This document shows, piece by piece, positions 1 to 6,096 of a stretch of 10,432 nucleotides of DNA. The notes under the pieces were generated by a model. That model was not told the origin of the DNA, ran no database searches, and saw only the letters and a list, made by a program, of their open reading frames with translations. Location of the stretch: assembly GCA_947630865.1 (NCBI GenBank), contig CANRJE010000046.1:1-10432 (forward strand), in the 5' to 3' direction. Positions within the stretch are counted from its first letter, which is position 1; each line of letters starts with the position of its first letter. This DNA is from an uncultured Bacilli bacterium (GTDB lineage: Bacteria > Bacillota_I > Bacilli_A > RF39 > UBA660). The position numbers and the translations under genes are program-made.

Positions 1-178
1 AGATATCTCCTGCTATTACTTTTGTTTTACTTGTACTTACTTCTTCATTTGTAAAAAAGGCTCTTGATACTCCTAATGCTGTTCCTATTATTAAAACCAT
101 GATTATAACTAATCCTAATACTTTTCTTACTGGATTCTTTGCTTTTATTTCTCCATTTTCTGTTAATATTTTTTTCAT
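1..178 (-). CDS. N-terminal part of a SipW-type / TasA-camelysin-like exported protein (runs off the left edge)
   Basis: Only the first 59 codons are inside the window; the frame is open to the left edge. The start at 178 is supported by an AAAGGAGT ribosome site about 11 bases upstream. The protein opens with a charged stretch (MKKILTENGEIKAKNPVRK), then a hydrophobic segment at about residues 20-38, then SRAFFTNEEVSTSKTKVIAGDI. This layout, with a hydrophobic core running into an A-F/Y-F-T-x-E motif and a T-rich stretch ending in A-G-D, is the known hallmark of proteins processed by the SipW-type signal peptidase, such as TasA fibre protein and camelysin. Cleavage is expected near the SRA/FFT region. 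The mature domain is not visible, so whether it is a fibre subunit, a protease-like camelysin or something else cannot be said. It is divergent from the XRE regulator at 352, with a palindrome between them. Confidence 0.75.
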   Translation of the reverse strand, partial: MKKILTENGEIKAKNPVRKVLGLVIIMVLIIGTALGVSRAFFTNEEVSTSKTKVIAGDI

Positions 179-231
179 AATTATTACATACTCCTTTTTT
201 ATTATTATTTCTTGAAATTTTAGATAATATT

Positions 232-244
232 ACAAATCATTTGT
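232..244. promoter_or_regulatory. Palindrome ACAAAT-C-ATTTGT, candidate operator between divergent genes
   Basis: This is a perfect 6-bp inverted repeat around one central base. It lies 53 bases upstream of the exported-protein start at 178 and about 107 bases upstream of the XRE start at 352. A related but imperfect site, CACA-AA-TGTG at 277-286, lies 45 bases away (start to start); both contain ACAAAT followed by GTGG. The 8-mer CATTTGTG at 238-245 is also the exact reverse complement of CACAAATG at 277-284. Palindromes of this size in a divergent intergenic region next to an XRE gene are typical operators, but binding is an inference. Confidence 0.4.
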
Positions 245-351
245 GGAACTTTTTACCATTGTTAAGATAAGTATATCACAAATGTGGCTGTTAGCCTATA
301 TTATTTTTAAAAAAATTAAAGAAAAATAAATGTATTAGGTGGTAAATATAA

Positions 352-621
352 ATGGGTATAATCTATAAGAAAACATATATTAGAGATAGAGTGTTTGTTC
401 ATGATGACGAATACTACTATAATCTAATTAGAAAAAATTTAAAAAAATTTCGAAAAGAAAAAAATTTAACTCAACAAAATCTAGCTGATATGGCTGATAT
501 TTCAAGAGAATATTTATGTGATATTGAAAATGAAAGCCGTGGAAAACATGTTACTATTGCAATTCTCGGTAGAATTGCTGATGCTATGGAAATAGATATT
601 AAAAAATTTTTTAATAAATGA
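352..621 (+). CDS. Small XRE-family (Cro/cI-type HTH) transcriptional regulator
   Basis: An 89-residue protein that is almost entirely one helix-turn-helix domain. About 24 polar N-terminal residues rich in Tyr and Asp precede the HTH_3 fold (roughly residues 25-87). The turn reads LTQQNLADMADIS, followed by the recognition helix SREYLCDIENESRG and the usual closing helices with LGRIADAMEIDIKKFF. There is no effector or dimerisation domain beyond this. The ATG follows AGGTGG at 337-342 with a 9-base gap. It is the only plus-strand gene in the window, and it ends in TGA eight bases before the convergent gene that finishes at 630. A divergent neighbour encodes a SipW-type exported protein. XRE proteins of this size are usually local repressors, so control of itself and of that neighbour is the simplest guess. 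The DNA-binding call is firm; the target is not. Confidence 0.88.
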   Translation: MGIIYKKTYIRDRVFVHDDEYYYNLIRKNLKKFRKEKNLTQQNLADMADISREYLCDIENESRGKHVTIAILGRIADAMEIDIKKFFNK

Positions 622-648
622 AAAAAGCTTTAAAGATAACTCTTTAAA
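621..648 (-). terminator. Intrinsic terminator of the macro-domain operon
   Basis: Read on the minus strand, an 8-bp perfect stem TTTAAAGA / TCTTTAAA (641-648 with 629-636) encloses the 4-base loop GTTA and is followed by GC and six T residues (621-626). The stem overlaps the last codons and stop of the ferritin-like gene. On the plus strand no T tract follows, so it should serve the minus-strand operon. The stem is AT-rich and therefore of modest strength. Confidence 0.65.
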
Positions 649-1055
649 ACCTCAAGATATTTTTCTTGCATACCTACATATCTATCTAATAGATGACGAA
701 CTTTATCATCTATTTTTTTATTATTTAAAATTTTTCTTCCTTCAATAATTCCCATATTTGTACCTTGTATTAAAAGCTCTGCAATTTTAGAATTACTTTT
801 ATCATTCATTGTTTTCATTTCAATTCCAGACTTAGTCATAGCTTTAGTCATCATATTTGTTTCATGAGGTTTTCCATCATTATATTCTGGATAAATTTTT
901 TCAATATCTTTTTTGATATTTTCATATGTCTTTGATTGTTTTTCTAAAATATTTTTAAAACTATCGTCTTCTACTTTATCAAGTATATAACTAATGGCAT
1001 CAGTTCCCATACAACAACCTTTATGCATTTCATCTAACGCATTTATATTTTCCAT
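630..1055 (-). CDS. Ferritin-like helical protein of unknown function (DUF2383-type)
   Basis: A 141-residue, all-helical, charged protein with no signal peptide or membrane segment. It starts MENINALDEMHKGCCMGTDAIS and carries the conserved-looking block KSNSKIAELLIQGTNMGIIEGRK at about residues 86-108. This pattern matches my memory of a small protein common in Clostridia and other Firmicutes that has a ferritin-like four-helix fold; the family name DUF2383 is from memory and not certain. E and H residues that could bind metal are present (E9, H11, E45, H64, H121), but no classical ExxH pair is evident. An ATG 12 bases upstream at 1067 lacks a ribosome site, whereas GGTGA at 1061-1065 sits 5 bases before the ATG at 1055, so the shorter start is chosen. 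It is the last gene of the macro-domain operon, 38 bases after the membrane protein gene. Confidence 0.7.
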   Translation of the reverse strand: MENINALDEMHKGCCMGTDAISYILDKVEDDSFKNILEKQSKTYENIKKDIEKIYPEYNDGKPHETNMMTKAMTKSGIEMKTMNDKSNSKIAELLIQGTNMGIIEGRKILNNKKIDDKVRHLLDRYVGMQEKYLEVLKSYL

Positions 1056-1093
1056 TTTTATCACCATTTATATGATGTTTATTTTTTTTAAAA

Positions 1094-1501
1094 TTATTCA
1101 CATTCTTCTGAAACTTTTAATCCTTCTTCTAAATCTACTTCAATTAAAAAATCATAATAAAGAATATTATCTTTTTTGGTATTAATATCTAAATAACCAT
1201 AATAATAAAGTTTTTTATCTCCTTCTTTAAATATTTCTATTCCGTTTGAATCTTTATCTTTAACTTTAATATCAAATACTTTATCATATTTTGTTTTATC
1301 TTTTTTACAAGTTAAAGTTCCTTCTTTTAAATTTATTATATATACGTGTTTATTTTTTTCTATATTAATATCTTTATCAAAAACTTTAATTTTTGAAAAA
1401 GTAAATGAATTATCTTGTTTTTTTATAAAATATGTAACTGATATGTCTAAAAAAACTAAAATTGCTAATATTAATATTGTAATTCTATTATTTTTTTTCA
1501 T
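1094..1501 (-). CDS. Small membrane-anchored protein, unrecognised
   Basis: A 135-residue protein that I do not recognise. It has a short basic start (MKKNNR), one strongly hydrophobic segment at about residues 7-26 (ILILAILVFLDISVTYF) and then a Lys/Asp-rich, probably beta-rich extracytoplasmic domain of about 105 residues. There is no lipobox cysteine, so an uncleaved N-terminal anchor or a signal peptide is expected, not a lipoprotein. Two cysteines, C65 and C134 (the second next to the C-terminus), could form a disulfide outside the cell. Its ATG lies inside the end of the DUF4186 gene (14-base overlap) and is served by GGTGA at 1507-1511, so translation is coupled. The overlap contains a run of eight A residues. 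The function is unknown; its position suggests it works with the macro-domain and DUF4186 proteins. Confidence 0.75.
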   Translation of the reverse strand: MKKNNRITILILAILVFLDISVTYFIKKQDNSFTFSKIKVFDKDINIEKNKHVYIINLKEGTLTCKKDKTKYDKVFDIKVKDKDSNGIEIFKEGDKKLYYYGYLDINTKKDNILYYDFLIEVDLEEGLKVSEECE

Positions 1502-1865
1502 CTAATTCACCTTTAATCCATGTCATAATAACATCAACTATATATTCTTTTTCATCTATTGTTAATTCATGATTTTTTTTAATATGATGCCATTTTTCTA
1601 TACAACCTCTACAACAAGTTGCTGTTGCATGTTGAGATATAAATACGGGATGTCCCTTCATTGGAGTTTGTTTTCCATCATTTATTATAAATGATTTACT
1701 TAATCTTTTTTCAACAAAATCCATAGCATGACTTCTTATTTTATCTATTCCTTTTTCTTTAATATAAATAATATCTTTTTCTTTTAAATGAAATTTATTT
1801 CGAAAAGTTGATTTTTTTAAATTAGCTAAAACTAATTCAATTTTTTCTTTATCTAGATTGTTCAT
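1488..1865 (-). CDS. DUF4186 family protein (Cys/His-rich, putative metal-binding)
   Basis: A 125-residue soluble protein matching the conserved DUF4186 pattern throughout: KSTFRNKFHLKEKD near the start, GIDKIRSHAMDF (residues 39-50), NDGKQTPMKGHPVF (62-75), QHATATCCRGCIEKWHH (78-94) and a C-terminal helix with YIVDVIMTWIKGEL. Three cysteines (C84, C85, C88) and histidines H46, H72, H79, H93 and H94 cluster in the most conserved block and look like a metal or catalytic centre; this is inference, as the family has no established biochemical role that I know of. Its length is typical of the family. It overlaps the macro-domain gene by 17 bases and the membrane-protein gene by 14. The ribosome site is unusual: GAGG at about 1881-1884 lies some 15 bases before the ATG, so coupling to the upstream gene may drive translation. 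Confidence 0.88.
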   Translation of the reverse strand: MNNLDKEKIELVLANLKKSTFRNKFHLKEKDIIYIKEKGIDKIRSHAMDFVEKRLSKSFIINDGKQTPMKGHPVFISQHATATCCRGCIEKWHHIKKNHELTIDEKEYIVDVIMTWIKGELDEKK

Positions 1866-2391
1866 ATATATTTTTTATATCCTCACTTCTAACTATAAAA
1901 TCAATATTTAAATCTTTATCTATTAGAAAATTTTCTAATAATTTAATAACTTTATTTCCAACTTCTTCATGTGAAAAACCATAAACACCTGTTCCAAGAG
2001 ATGGACATAAAACATTATGATAATTGTTTTTTACTAATTCATTTAAAAGATTAGAATAGGTATTTAATAATAACTCTATAGCATTATCATGTTCCCATTT
2101 TTTTGGACCTTGAACAAAAACAATATCCATTTTTAAATTAAAACCTGGTGTAATTCTAATATCTCCTATTTTCATAATATTATTAACATTATAGTTATTA
2201 GTATAATAATCTATTTTATATTTTTTATTAATATAATTTTCTAATTCTTTAATACCAGCTTTTTTAAATATAGCTCCACTTGTTCCTGAACCCATAACCA
2301 TTTGAGGATTAGTAGCATTAACAATAGCATCATGATTTTTTAATATATTATCATCAGTTATATCACCAACTATTATATTCAATTTTCCCAT
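1849..2391 (-). CDS. Macro-domain (ADP-ribose-binding) protein
   Basis: A 180-residue single-domain protein with the macro (Appr-1''-p processing) fold. It begins LNIIVGDITD, where D10 matches the adenine-contacting Asp. It continues with AIVNATNPQ (residues 22-30, the NAAN-type loop), then GSGTSGAIFKKAG (34-46, the ribose/phosphate loop) and PSLGTGVYGFSHEEV (130-144, the second phosphate loop). Family members bind ADP-ribose or hydrolyse ADP-ribosyl groups or O-acetyl-ADP-ribose. Here the loop usually written GGGVDGAI reads GSGTSGAI, so the Asp used by MacroD-type hydrolases is replaced by Ser. It may therefore be a binder or use other chemistry. The start has TTAGGAG about 6 bases upstream, and a promoter-like extended -10 lies just before that. 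It is the first gene of a four-gene operon, overlapping DUF4186 by 17 bases. Confidence 0.9.
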   Translation of the reverse strand: MGKLNIIVGDITDDNILKNHDAIVNATNPQMVMGSGTSGAIFKKAGIKELENYINKKYKIDYYTNNYNVNNIMKIGDIRITPGFNLKMDIVFVQGPKKWEHDNAIELLLNTYSNLLNELVKNNYHNVLCPSLGTGVYGFSHEEVGNKVIKLLENFLIDKDLNIDFIVRSEDIKNIYEQSR

Positions 2392-2412
2392 ATTTATCTC
2401 CTAACTATTTTT

Positions 2413-2421
2413 AATATAACA
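2413..2421 (-). promoter_or_regulatory. Extended -10 promoter element of the macro-domain operon
   Basis: On the minus strand the sequence reads TG-T-TATATT, an extended -10 with a 5/6 hexamer match, about 22 bases upstream of the macro-domain ATG. The spot expected for a -35 (about 2436-2441) reads TTTAAT, which is weak. It lies directly behind the terminator of the LtaS-like gene, as expected for a new transcription unit. Confidence 0.45.
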
Positions 2422-2463
2422 TGAAATTTATATTAATTAAATAATATTGCTTTAAGTAATGAT

Positions 2464-2484
2464 AAAAAAATGGCAAATTGCCAT
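2464..2484 (-). terminator. Intrinsic terminator of the LtaS-like gene
   Basis: The minus strand reads ATGGCAA-T-TTGCCAT (2470-2484), a perfect palindrome that can fold as a 5-bp stem ATGGC/GCCAT with a 5-base loop. It is followed at once by seven T residues (2464-2470). The stop codon of the upstream gene touches the stem. It separates the LtaS-like gene from the macro-domain operon. Confidence 0.7.
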
Positions 2485-4388
2485 TAATTTTCTTTTATAT
2501 ATTTATAGATATTTTTATTAATTACTTCTTTAGAATATGCTATTTTATTATTAACAAGAGCATTTATATTATCGATATAATCTCGATTAACTTCTGTATC
2601 TTTACTTGTATAAGTATTTTTAGAACTATTATAAATAGCTTTATCACTTATCCAAGATCTATCTTCAAAAATTACTAAACCTTCTTTAGTACTCAAAATA
2701 TCAGAACCTGTAAATAATCTAGAATCATAATCAATTCCAAACAAATTATAAACAGTTGGAAGAACATCAGAAGATGATGCTACTTTTGTAATCTTAGTAT
2801 CCTTTAACTTTGAATTATATATAATTAGTTTATTATGATTTATTTCAAAAGTACCATCTTTTTTATAAGATGATGCTTCATTTATTTGATTTAAACTTAA
2901 AGCATATGGATAATGATCTGCCATTAATACTATAACTGTATCATCTAATTTATTAGCTTCTTCTAATTTTTTAATTAAAGTTTCAAGGGCTTTATCAAGT
3001 TCAATTTGAGTTGCAATATATGCTTTTACTTCTTCACTATAAGGAAGATTTTTTACCTCATTTCGATGCTTTATAGCCATTGAATTATCAAAATTATATT
3101 CAAAATGACCAGATACAGTCATATAGTAAGTCATGAAAGGTTTATCTGAATTAATATAATCATTAACTGTTGCATTAATCATCTCAACATCACTTTGAGG
3201 CCACATATTACAATTAATCTTTAATCCCATGTAACAAGCTTTAAAATTATCAAAACCAAGGGATTTTAAATATTTATTTCTATCTTGAAAATAACCAGAA
3301 TTATTATGATAAGCAAATGTCTTATATCCTTCTTTCTTATAAGTATTAGCAAGTCCATAAGGAAAATAATCATTTCCTTTTCGCCAATTAGTTAAAAGTT
3401 CATAACTAGGGTGAAGTCCTGTTAAAGCTTGAAACTCTCCTCCTATTGTACTTAAATAATTAGGTGTATAAAAATTATCAAATATAAAACTAGAATTTGT
3501 AAGTTTATATAAAGTTGGTGTTAATTCAGGAGATATAGCTATTTCATCAAAAGATTCAGCTACTATATAAATAAGATTTTTACCTTCAAATATTCCTGTA
3601 TATTTATTCTGTTTAGTACCAGTATTCTTACTTATATAATTAAAAGCTATTTGACTTTTCTTTTTAACATCATCTAAGTTTAAATCCTTAGTATTATAAT
3701 CATATTCAAATAATTCTTGAGATTCATTTTCATTATTATCAAATACTTCTTCTATTTTTTCATTAAAACCAAAAGTTGTCCTTATAATATCCAAGCGATA
3801 TGCGTTTAAAACACCTAGTTTTTCAATATTTAAATCCGTTTGATTCACGTCATGCATTAAAGAATAACCTGATAAATACTCATCTTTTCCTATATATAAA
3901 TATATATTAAAAGCTAAAATTAAAGAAACTAATAGAGCTCCTTCAACTACTATTTTTTTAACATCTAATCTATTCAATTTTATTTTCTTTCTAAAAATTA
4001 TTAATAATAATAAAGGAATAAAAAACAGTATTATATAAAAAACATTACTTAAAATTAACAATAAAGTTGATGTCCCAAAAGCCATAACTTGATCACTTAA
4101 ACCTAGTAAAGATATACTAAAAAAATTATTAAAAATATTTTTAAAAACTAATTGAATTGCATATAAAATAGGTAAAATTGTATAAATAATATAAAGATTT
4201 ATTTTATTTATTTTTTTAGTAAACACATTTGTTAATAAAGTAACAATGATTGAAACAATAATTGTATAAATAAAAATATTAATAATTGATTCTTTTAAAA
4301 ACTCATCAAAAACACTAAATTGAAATACTATTTCTAACCAAGATAAAAATAAAAAATTTATAATGTTAGAAATCAAAACTCTTTTCAT
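2484..4388 (-). CDS. LtaS-like membrane phosphoglycerol transferase (LTA synthase family)
   Basis: A 634-residue protein with five predicted transmembrane helices in the first ~165 residues and an extracellular sulfatase-fold domain from about 265 to 570. This is the LtaS layout: such enzymes move glycerol-phosphate from phosphatidylglycerol onto a lipid anchor at the outer membrane face to build lipoteichoic acid. Visible active-site matches are AESFDE (metal ligand E278), YLSTIGGEF (nucleophile T314), FQDRNKY (R370, the substrate arginine position), TVSGHFEY (H428) and MADHYPYALS (D491, H492). A further ~65-residue charged tail follows the domain. A TTG 18 bases upstream keeps the frame open but has no ribosome site; the ATG at 4388 is preceded by AAAGG at the right distance and is preferred. 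It is transcribed alone, between its own promoter and terminator. Whether it is the main synthase, a primase or a paralogue cannot be decided here. Confidence 0.9.
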   Translation of the reverse strand: MKRVLISNIINFLFLSWLEIVFQFSVFDEFLKESIINIFIYTIIVSIIVTLLTNVFTKKINKINLYIIYTILPILYAIQLVFKNIFNNFFSISLLGLSDQVMAFGTSTLLLILSNVFYIILFFIPLLLLIIFRKKIKLNRLDVKKIVVEGALLVSLILAFNIYLYIGKDEYLSGYSLMHDVNQTDLNIEKLGVLNAYRLDIIRTTFGFNEKIEEVFDNNENESQELFEYDYNTKDLNLDDVKKKSQIAFNYISKNTGTKQNKYTGIFEGKNLIYIVAESFDEIAISPELTPTLYKLTNSSFIFDNFYTPNYLSTIGGEFQALTGLHPSYELLTNWRKGNDYFPYGLANTYKKEGYKTFAYHNNSGYFQDRNKYLKSLGFDNFKACYMGLKINCNMWPQSDVEMINATVNDYINSDKPFMTYYMTVSGHFEYNFDNSMAIKHRNEVKNLPYSEEVKAYIATQIELDKALETLIKKLEEANKLDDTVIVLMADHYPYALSLNQINEASSYKKDGTFEINHNKLIIYNSKLKDTKITKVASSSDVLPTVYNLFGIDYDSRLFTGSDILSTKEGLVIFEDRSWISDKAIYNSSKNTYTSKDTEVNRDYIDNINALVNNKIAYSKEVINKNIYKYIKEN

Positions 4389-4428
4389 TCCTTTACTGCC
4401 TTTCAAAAAATATTAAAAATATAAGATA

Positions 4429-4458
4429 TATATAACATATTAATAATTATATAATCAA
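4429..4458 (-). promoter_or_regulatory. Promoter of the LtaS-like gene
   Basis: On the minus strand a -35-like TTGATT (4453-4458) is followed after 18 bases by TATATA (4429-4434), which carries a TG-T extension (4435-4437). The start of transcription would fall near 4422, giving a leader of roughly 34 bases. It lies in the 103-base gap after the PPC-domain gene, where no convincing terminator is seen, so some read-through from the upstream operon is possible. Confidence 0.5.
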
Positions 4459-4491
4459 TATAATATTATTTTATTTTTATAAAAAGTTTCA

Positions 4492-4929
4492 TTATAATTT
4501 TTCTATATTTTGAAATTTAAATAAATTTAAGCCAATTTCTTCATCATGATATCTATCTACTTCTCCATCAATAATATTAATAATCATTTCACAAGTAGCA
4601 CTCACTATAGCTCTATTCAAATGTCCTCCAAAAACATGTCCTTCACTATCTCCTGCTGACATATGAATATGTGTATAAAATTCTTTGTTCATAGTATTAA
4701 TTGTACCAGTCAATGAAACAATTTCAAAATCCCCTTGAAAACTATTAGAATAATATTTCTTTTCACTTGTTTTAAAAACTCCAACTGTAAAATCATTCGT
4801 AGCACCTAAAGCATTAATATTTGCTAATTTAATTTTTTCTTTTAAAGCAATTTCTTTAATTTTTTCTAATATTTCTTCTCCTTTATCTATTCTTACAACA
4901 ATTGTCTTATTAAATTTTTTATATTCCAT
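4492..4929 (-). CDS. PPC-domain (DUF296) protein
   Basis: A 145-residue protein consisting of a single PPC domain, the fold found alone in bacteria and archaea and fused to AT-hooks in plants. The signature is clear: ANINALGATNDFTVGVF (residues 36-52), then EFYTHIHMSAGDSEGHVFGGHL (83-104), where H87, H89, H98 and H103 form the usual histidine cluster that binds a metal in solved structures of stand-alone members. No AT-hook is present, so the DNA-binding label often attached to the family is doubtful here; a metal-dependent small-molecule role is as likely. Family members are trimers. AAAGGAG lies about 12 bases before the start. It is the last gene of the five-gene operon, 52 bases after the Nudix gene, the widest gap in that unit. 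Confidence 0.87.
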   Translation of the reverse strand: MEYKKFNKTIVVRIDKGEEILEKIKEIALKEKIKLANINALGATNDFTVGVFKTSEKKYYSNSFQGDFEIVSLTGTINTMNKEFYTHIHMSAGDSEGHVFGGHLNRAIVSATCEMIINIIDGEVDRYHDEEIGLNLFKFQNIEKL

Positions 4930-4981
4930 ATTAAAATTTATCTCCTTTCAATCTAATATATTATTTATTTTAAAAATAATT

Positions 4982-5371
4982 TTATTCTAATAATCCCTTT
5001 TCTTTTAAATCTTTAAATATTATAGTATCAACTAGAGATACTTTATCTAAATCTTTGAAAGTTAACCATTTAATTTCAGAAATTTCGGAACTAGGAATAG
5101 GATTACCATCAAAAGAAGCAGTATAGCAAGTCATTTTAACAAGAACATCTTTTAAATCAGCTAAAGCTTTAAATGTTCCATAGTATTTAATAGTATCTTC
5201 TTTAATGTCAACATTTAATTCTTCCTTGCATTCACGAATAAGGGTTTCTTTATCAGTCTCACTTTCTTGTCTTTTTCCACCAGGTAAATAAAAATTTGTT
5301 TTGCCATAAGATAAAGTTCCTAAAATTTTCTTATCCTTTAAATATATTAAAGCTATCTTATCAATTTCCAT
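4982..5371 (-). CDS. Nudix hydrolase
   Basis: A 129-residue Nudix protein. The Nudix box lies at residues 32-54: G32, then E38, then R46-E47-C-K-E50-E51-L-N53-V54, matching GX5EX7REUXEEXGU except that the last glycine is Asn. The catalytic E47, E50 and E51 are all kept. Upstream is the typical FYLPGG strand; downstream a FDGNP loop and the EIKWLTFKDL segment complete the fold. Such enzymes cut nucleoside diphosphates linked to another group (oxidised dNTPs, NADH, ADP-ribose, sugar nucleotides). No residue here tells which, although the small size and YLPGGK start resemble MutT/8-oxo-dGTPase-like members. Its ATG directly follows the TAA of the HAD gene with no gap, and its GGAGGAG ribosome site lies in the end of that gene, so the two are translationally coupled. 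Confidence 0.9.
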   Translation of the reverse strand: MEIDKIALIYLKDKKILGTLSYGKTNFYLPGGKRQESETDKETLIRECKEELNVDIKEDTIKYYGTFKALADLKDVLVKMTCYTASFDGNPIPSSEISEIKWLTFKDLDKVSLVDTIIFKDLKEKGLLE

Positions 5372-6088
5372 TTACTCCTCCAATATTTTTATTGCTTCAT
5401 TATAATCATTAATTTTATAATCACTTAAATCGTTTATTTTATCACGCTCATAATCAGAATATTTATCATAAACAGCAACAACCTGAAGTCCAGCATTTTT
5501 AGCTGCTTCAATGCCAATTAAGGAATCTTCAAAAACTAAAACATTTTCTTTTTTTACTTTTAATTTTTCTAAAACTTTTAAATATGTTTCAGGATTTGGC
5601 TTAGTCATTTTAACTTCATCTTTTGTAATAATCAAACTAAAATATTCATCAAGTGGAGCTTTCTTAATCATATTTTTATTTAAAGTTTTATAAATAGTAA
5701 TAGTACTATCTAAAGTTGTACTAGCTATTGCTAAAATAAAATTTTTTTCTTTTAATTTTTTTAAAAATTCTGGAACCATTGGTTTATAATCAACTGTTTT
5801 TATTAATAATTCATTAGCTATTTGATATCTTAGTTTATGTATTTCTTCTACACTTAAATTAGAATTATATTTCTTTTTTAAAATAGAACAATAATCCATA
5901 TAAGGATTTTTAGAATCAGCATATTTTCTTAAAGCATTATCTCTTTCTTCTTGAACTTTTAATATATCAAGATTATCTTTATATCCTAATCTTCTAATTA
6001 ACTGATAATCTGTTTCATTCCATATACCAATTGAATCAATTAAAGTTCCGTCCATATCAAATATAATTACTTTTTTGTCTTTAAACAT
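5372..6088 (-). CDS. HAD-superfamily hydrolase (subfamily IA, beta-phosphoglucomutase/phosphatase-like)
   Basis: A 238-residue protein with all four HAD motifs: DMDGTLIDS (nucleophile D11, acid D13), the Ser/Thr of motif II in ILAIASTT (S123/T124), Lys K163 in MTKPNPETYL, and VFEDSLIGIEAAKNAG (E187-D188) for Mg2+. A helical cap of about 80 residues between motifs I and II places it in the C1-cap group with phosphoglycolate phosphatase, beta-phosphoglucomutase and sugar-phosphate or nucleotide phosphatases. The catalytic acid two residues after the nucleophile is present, so phosphatase or mutase activity is possible; the substrate cannot be told. It lies 8 bases after the nitroreductase gene, whose TAG stop sits in the TAGGAG ribosome site of this one, and it abuts the Nudix gene. 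Pairing with Nudix suggests stepwise removal of phosphates from a nucleotide-like compound. Confidence 0.9.
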   Translation of the reverse strand: MFKDKKVIIFDMDGTLIDSIGIWNETDYQLIRRLGYKDNLDILKVQEERDNALRKYADSKNPYMDYCSILKKKYNSNLSVEEIHKLRYQIANELLIKTVDYKPMVPEFLKKLKEKNFILAIASTTLDSTITIYKTLNKNMIKKAPLDEYFSLIITKDEVKMTKPNPETYLKVLEKLKVKKENVLVFEDSLIGIEAAKNAGLQVVAVYDKYSDYERDKINDLSDYKINDYNEAIKILEE

Positions 6089-6096
6089 CTTAACTC

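Noticed and set aside
619..621. Possible use of TGA as tryptophan (mycoplasma-type code)
   Set aside because: All conserved tryptophans seen are coded TGG, no open frame contains TGA, and both the XRE and GntR genes end sensibly at TGA.
994..1185. Open frames on the plus strand opposite minus genes (also around 2478-2678, 5511-5693, 6404-6631 and 9622-9837)
   Set aside because: Each lies wholly or almost wholly antisense to a well-supported gene, has a low-complexity Ile/Phe/Ser/Tyr-rich composition and no recognisable motif.
4389..4406. TTG start at 4406 for the LtaS-like protein (six extra residues)
   Set aside because: No ribosome site precedes the TTG, while AAAGG is correctly placed for the ATG at 4388.
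2413..4438. 8-mer TATAACAT shared by the promoters of the macro operon (2415-2422), the LtaS-like gene (4431-4438) and the GntR repeats (9331-9338), as a common GntR regulon
   Set aside because: The word equals the complement of an extended -10 (ATGTTATA), is expected about once per 10 kb in such AT-rich DNA, and also occurs inside the ABC ATPase gene near 8122. A shared operator is not needed to explain it.
4955..4981. AT-only inverted repeat in the gap between the Nudix and PPC genes
   Set aside because: It has no G-C pairs and no T tract after it on the minus strand; it neither looks like a terminator nor like a riboswitch.
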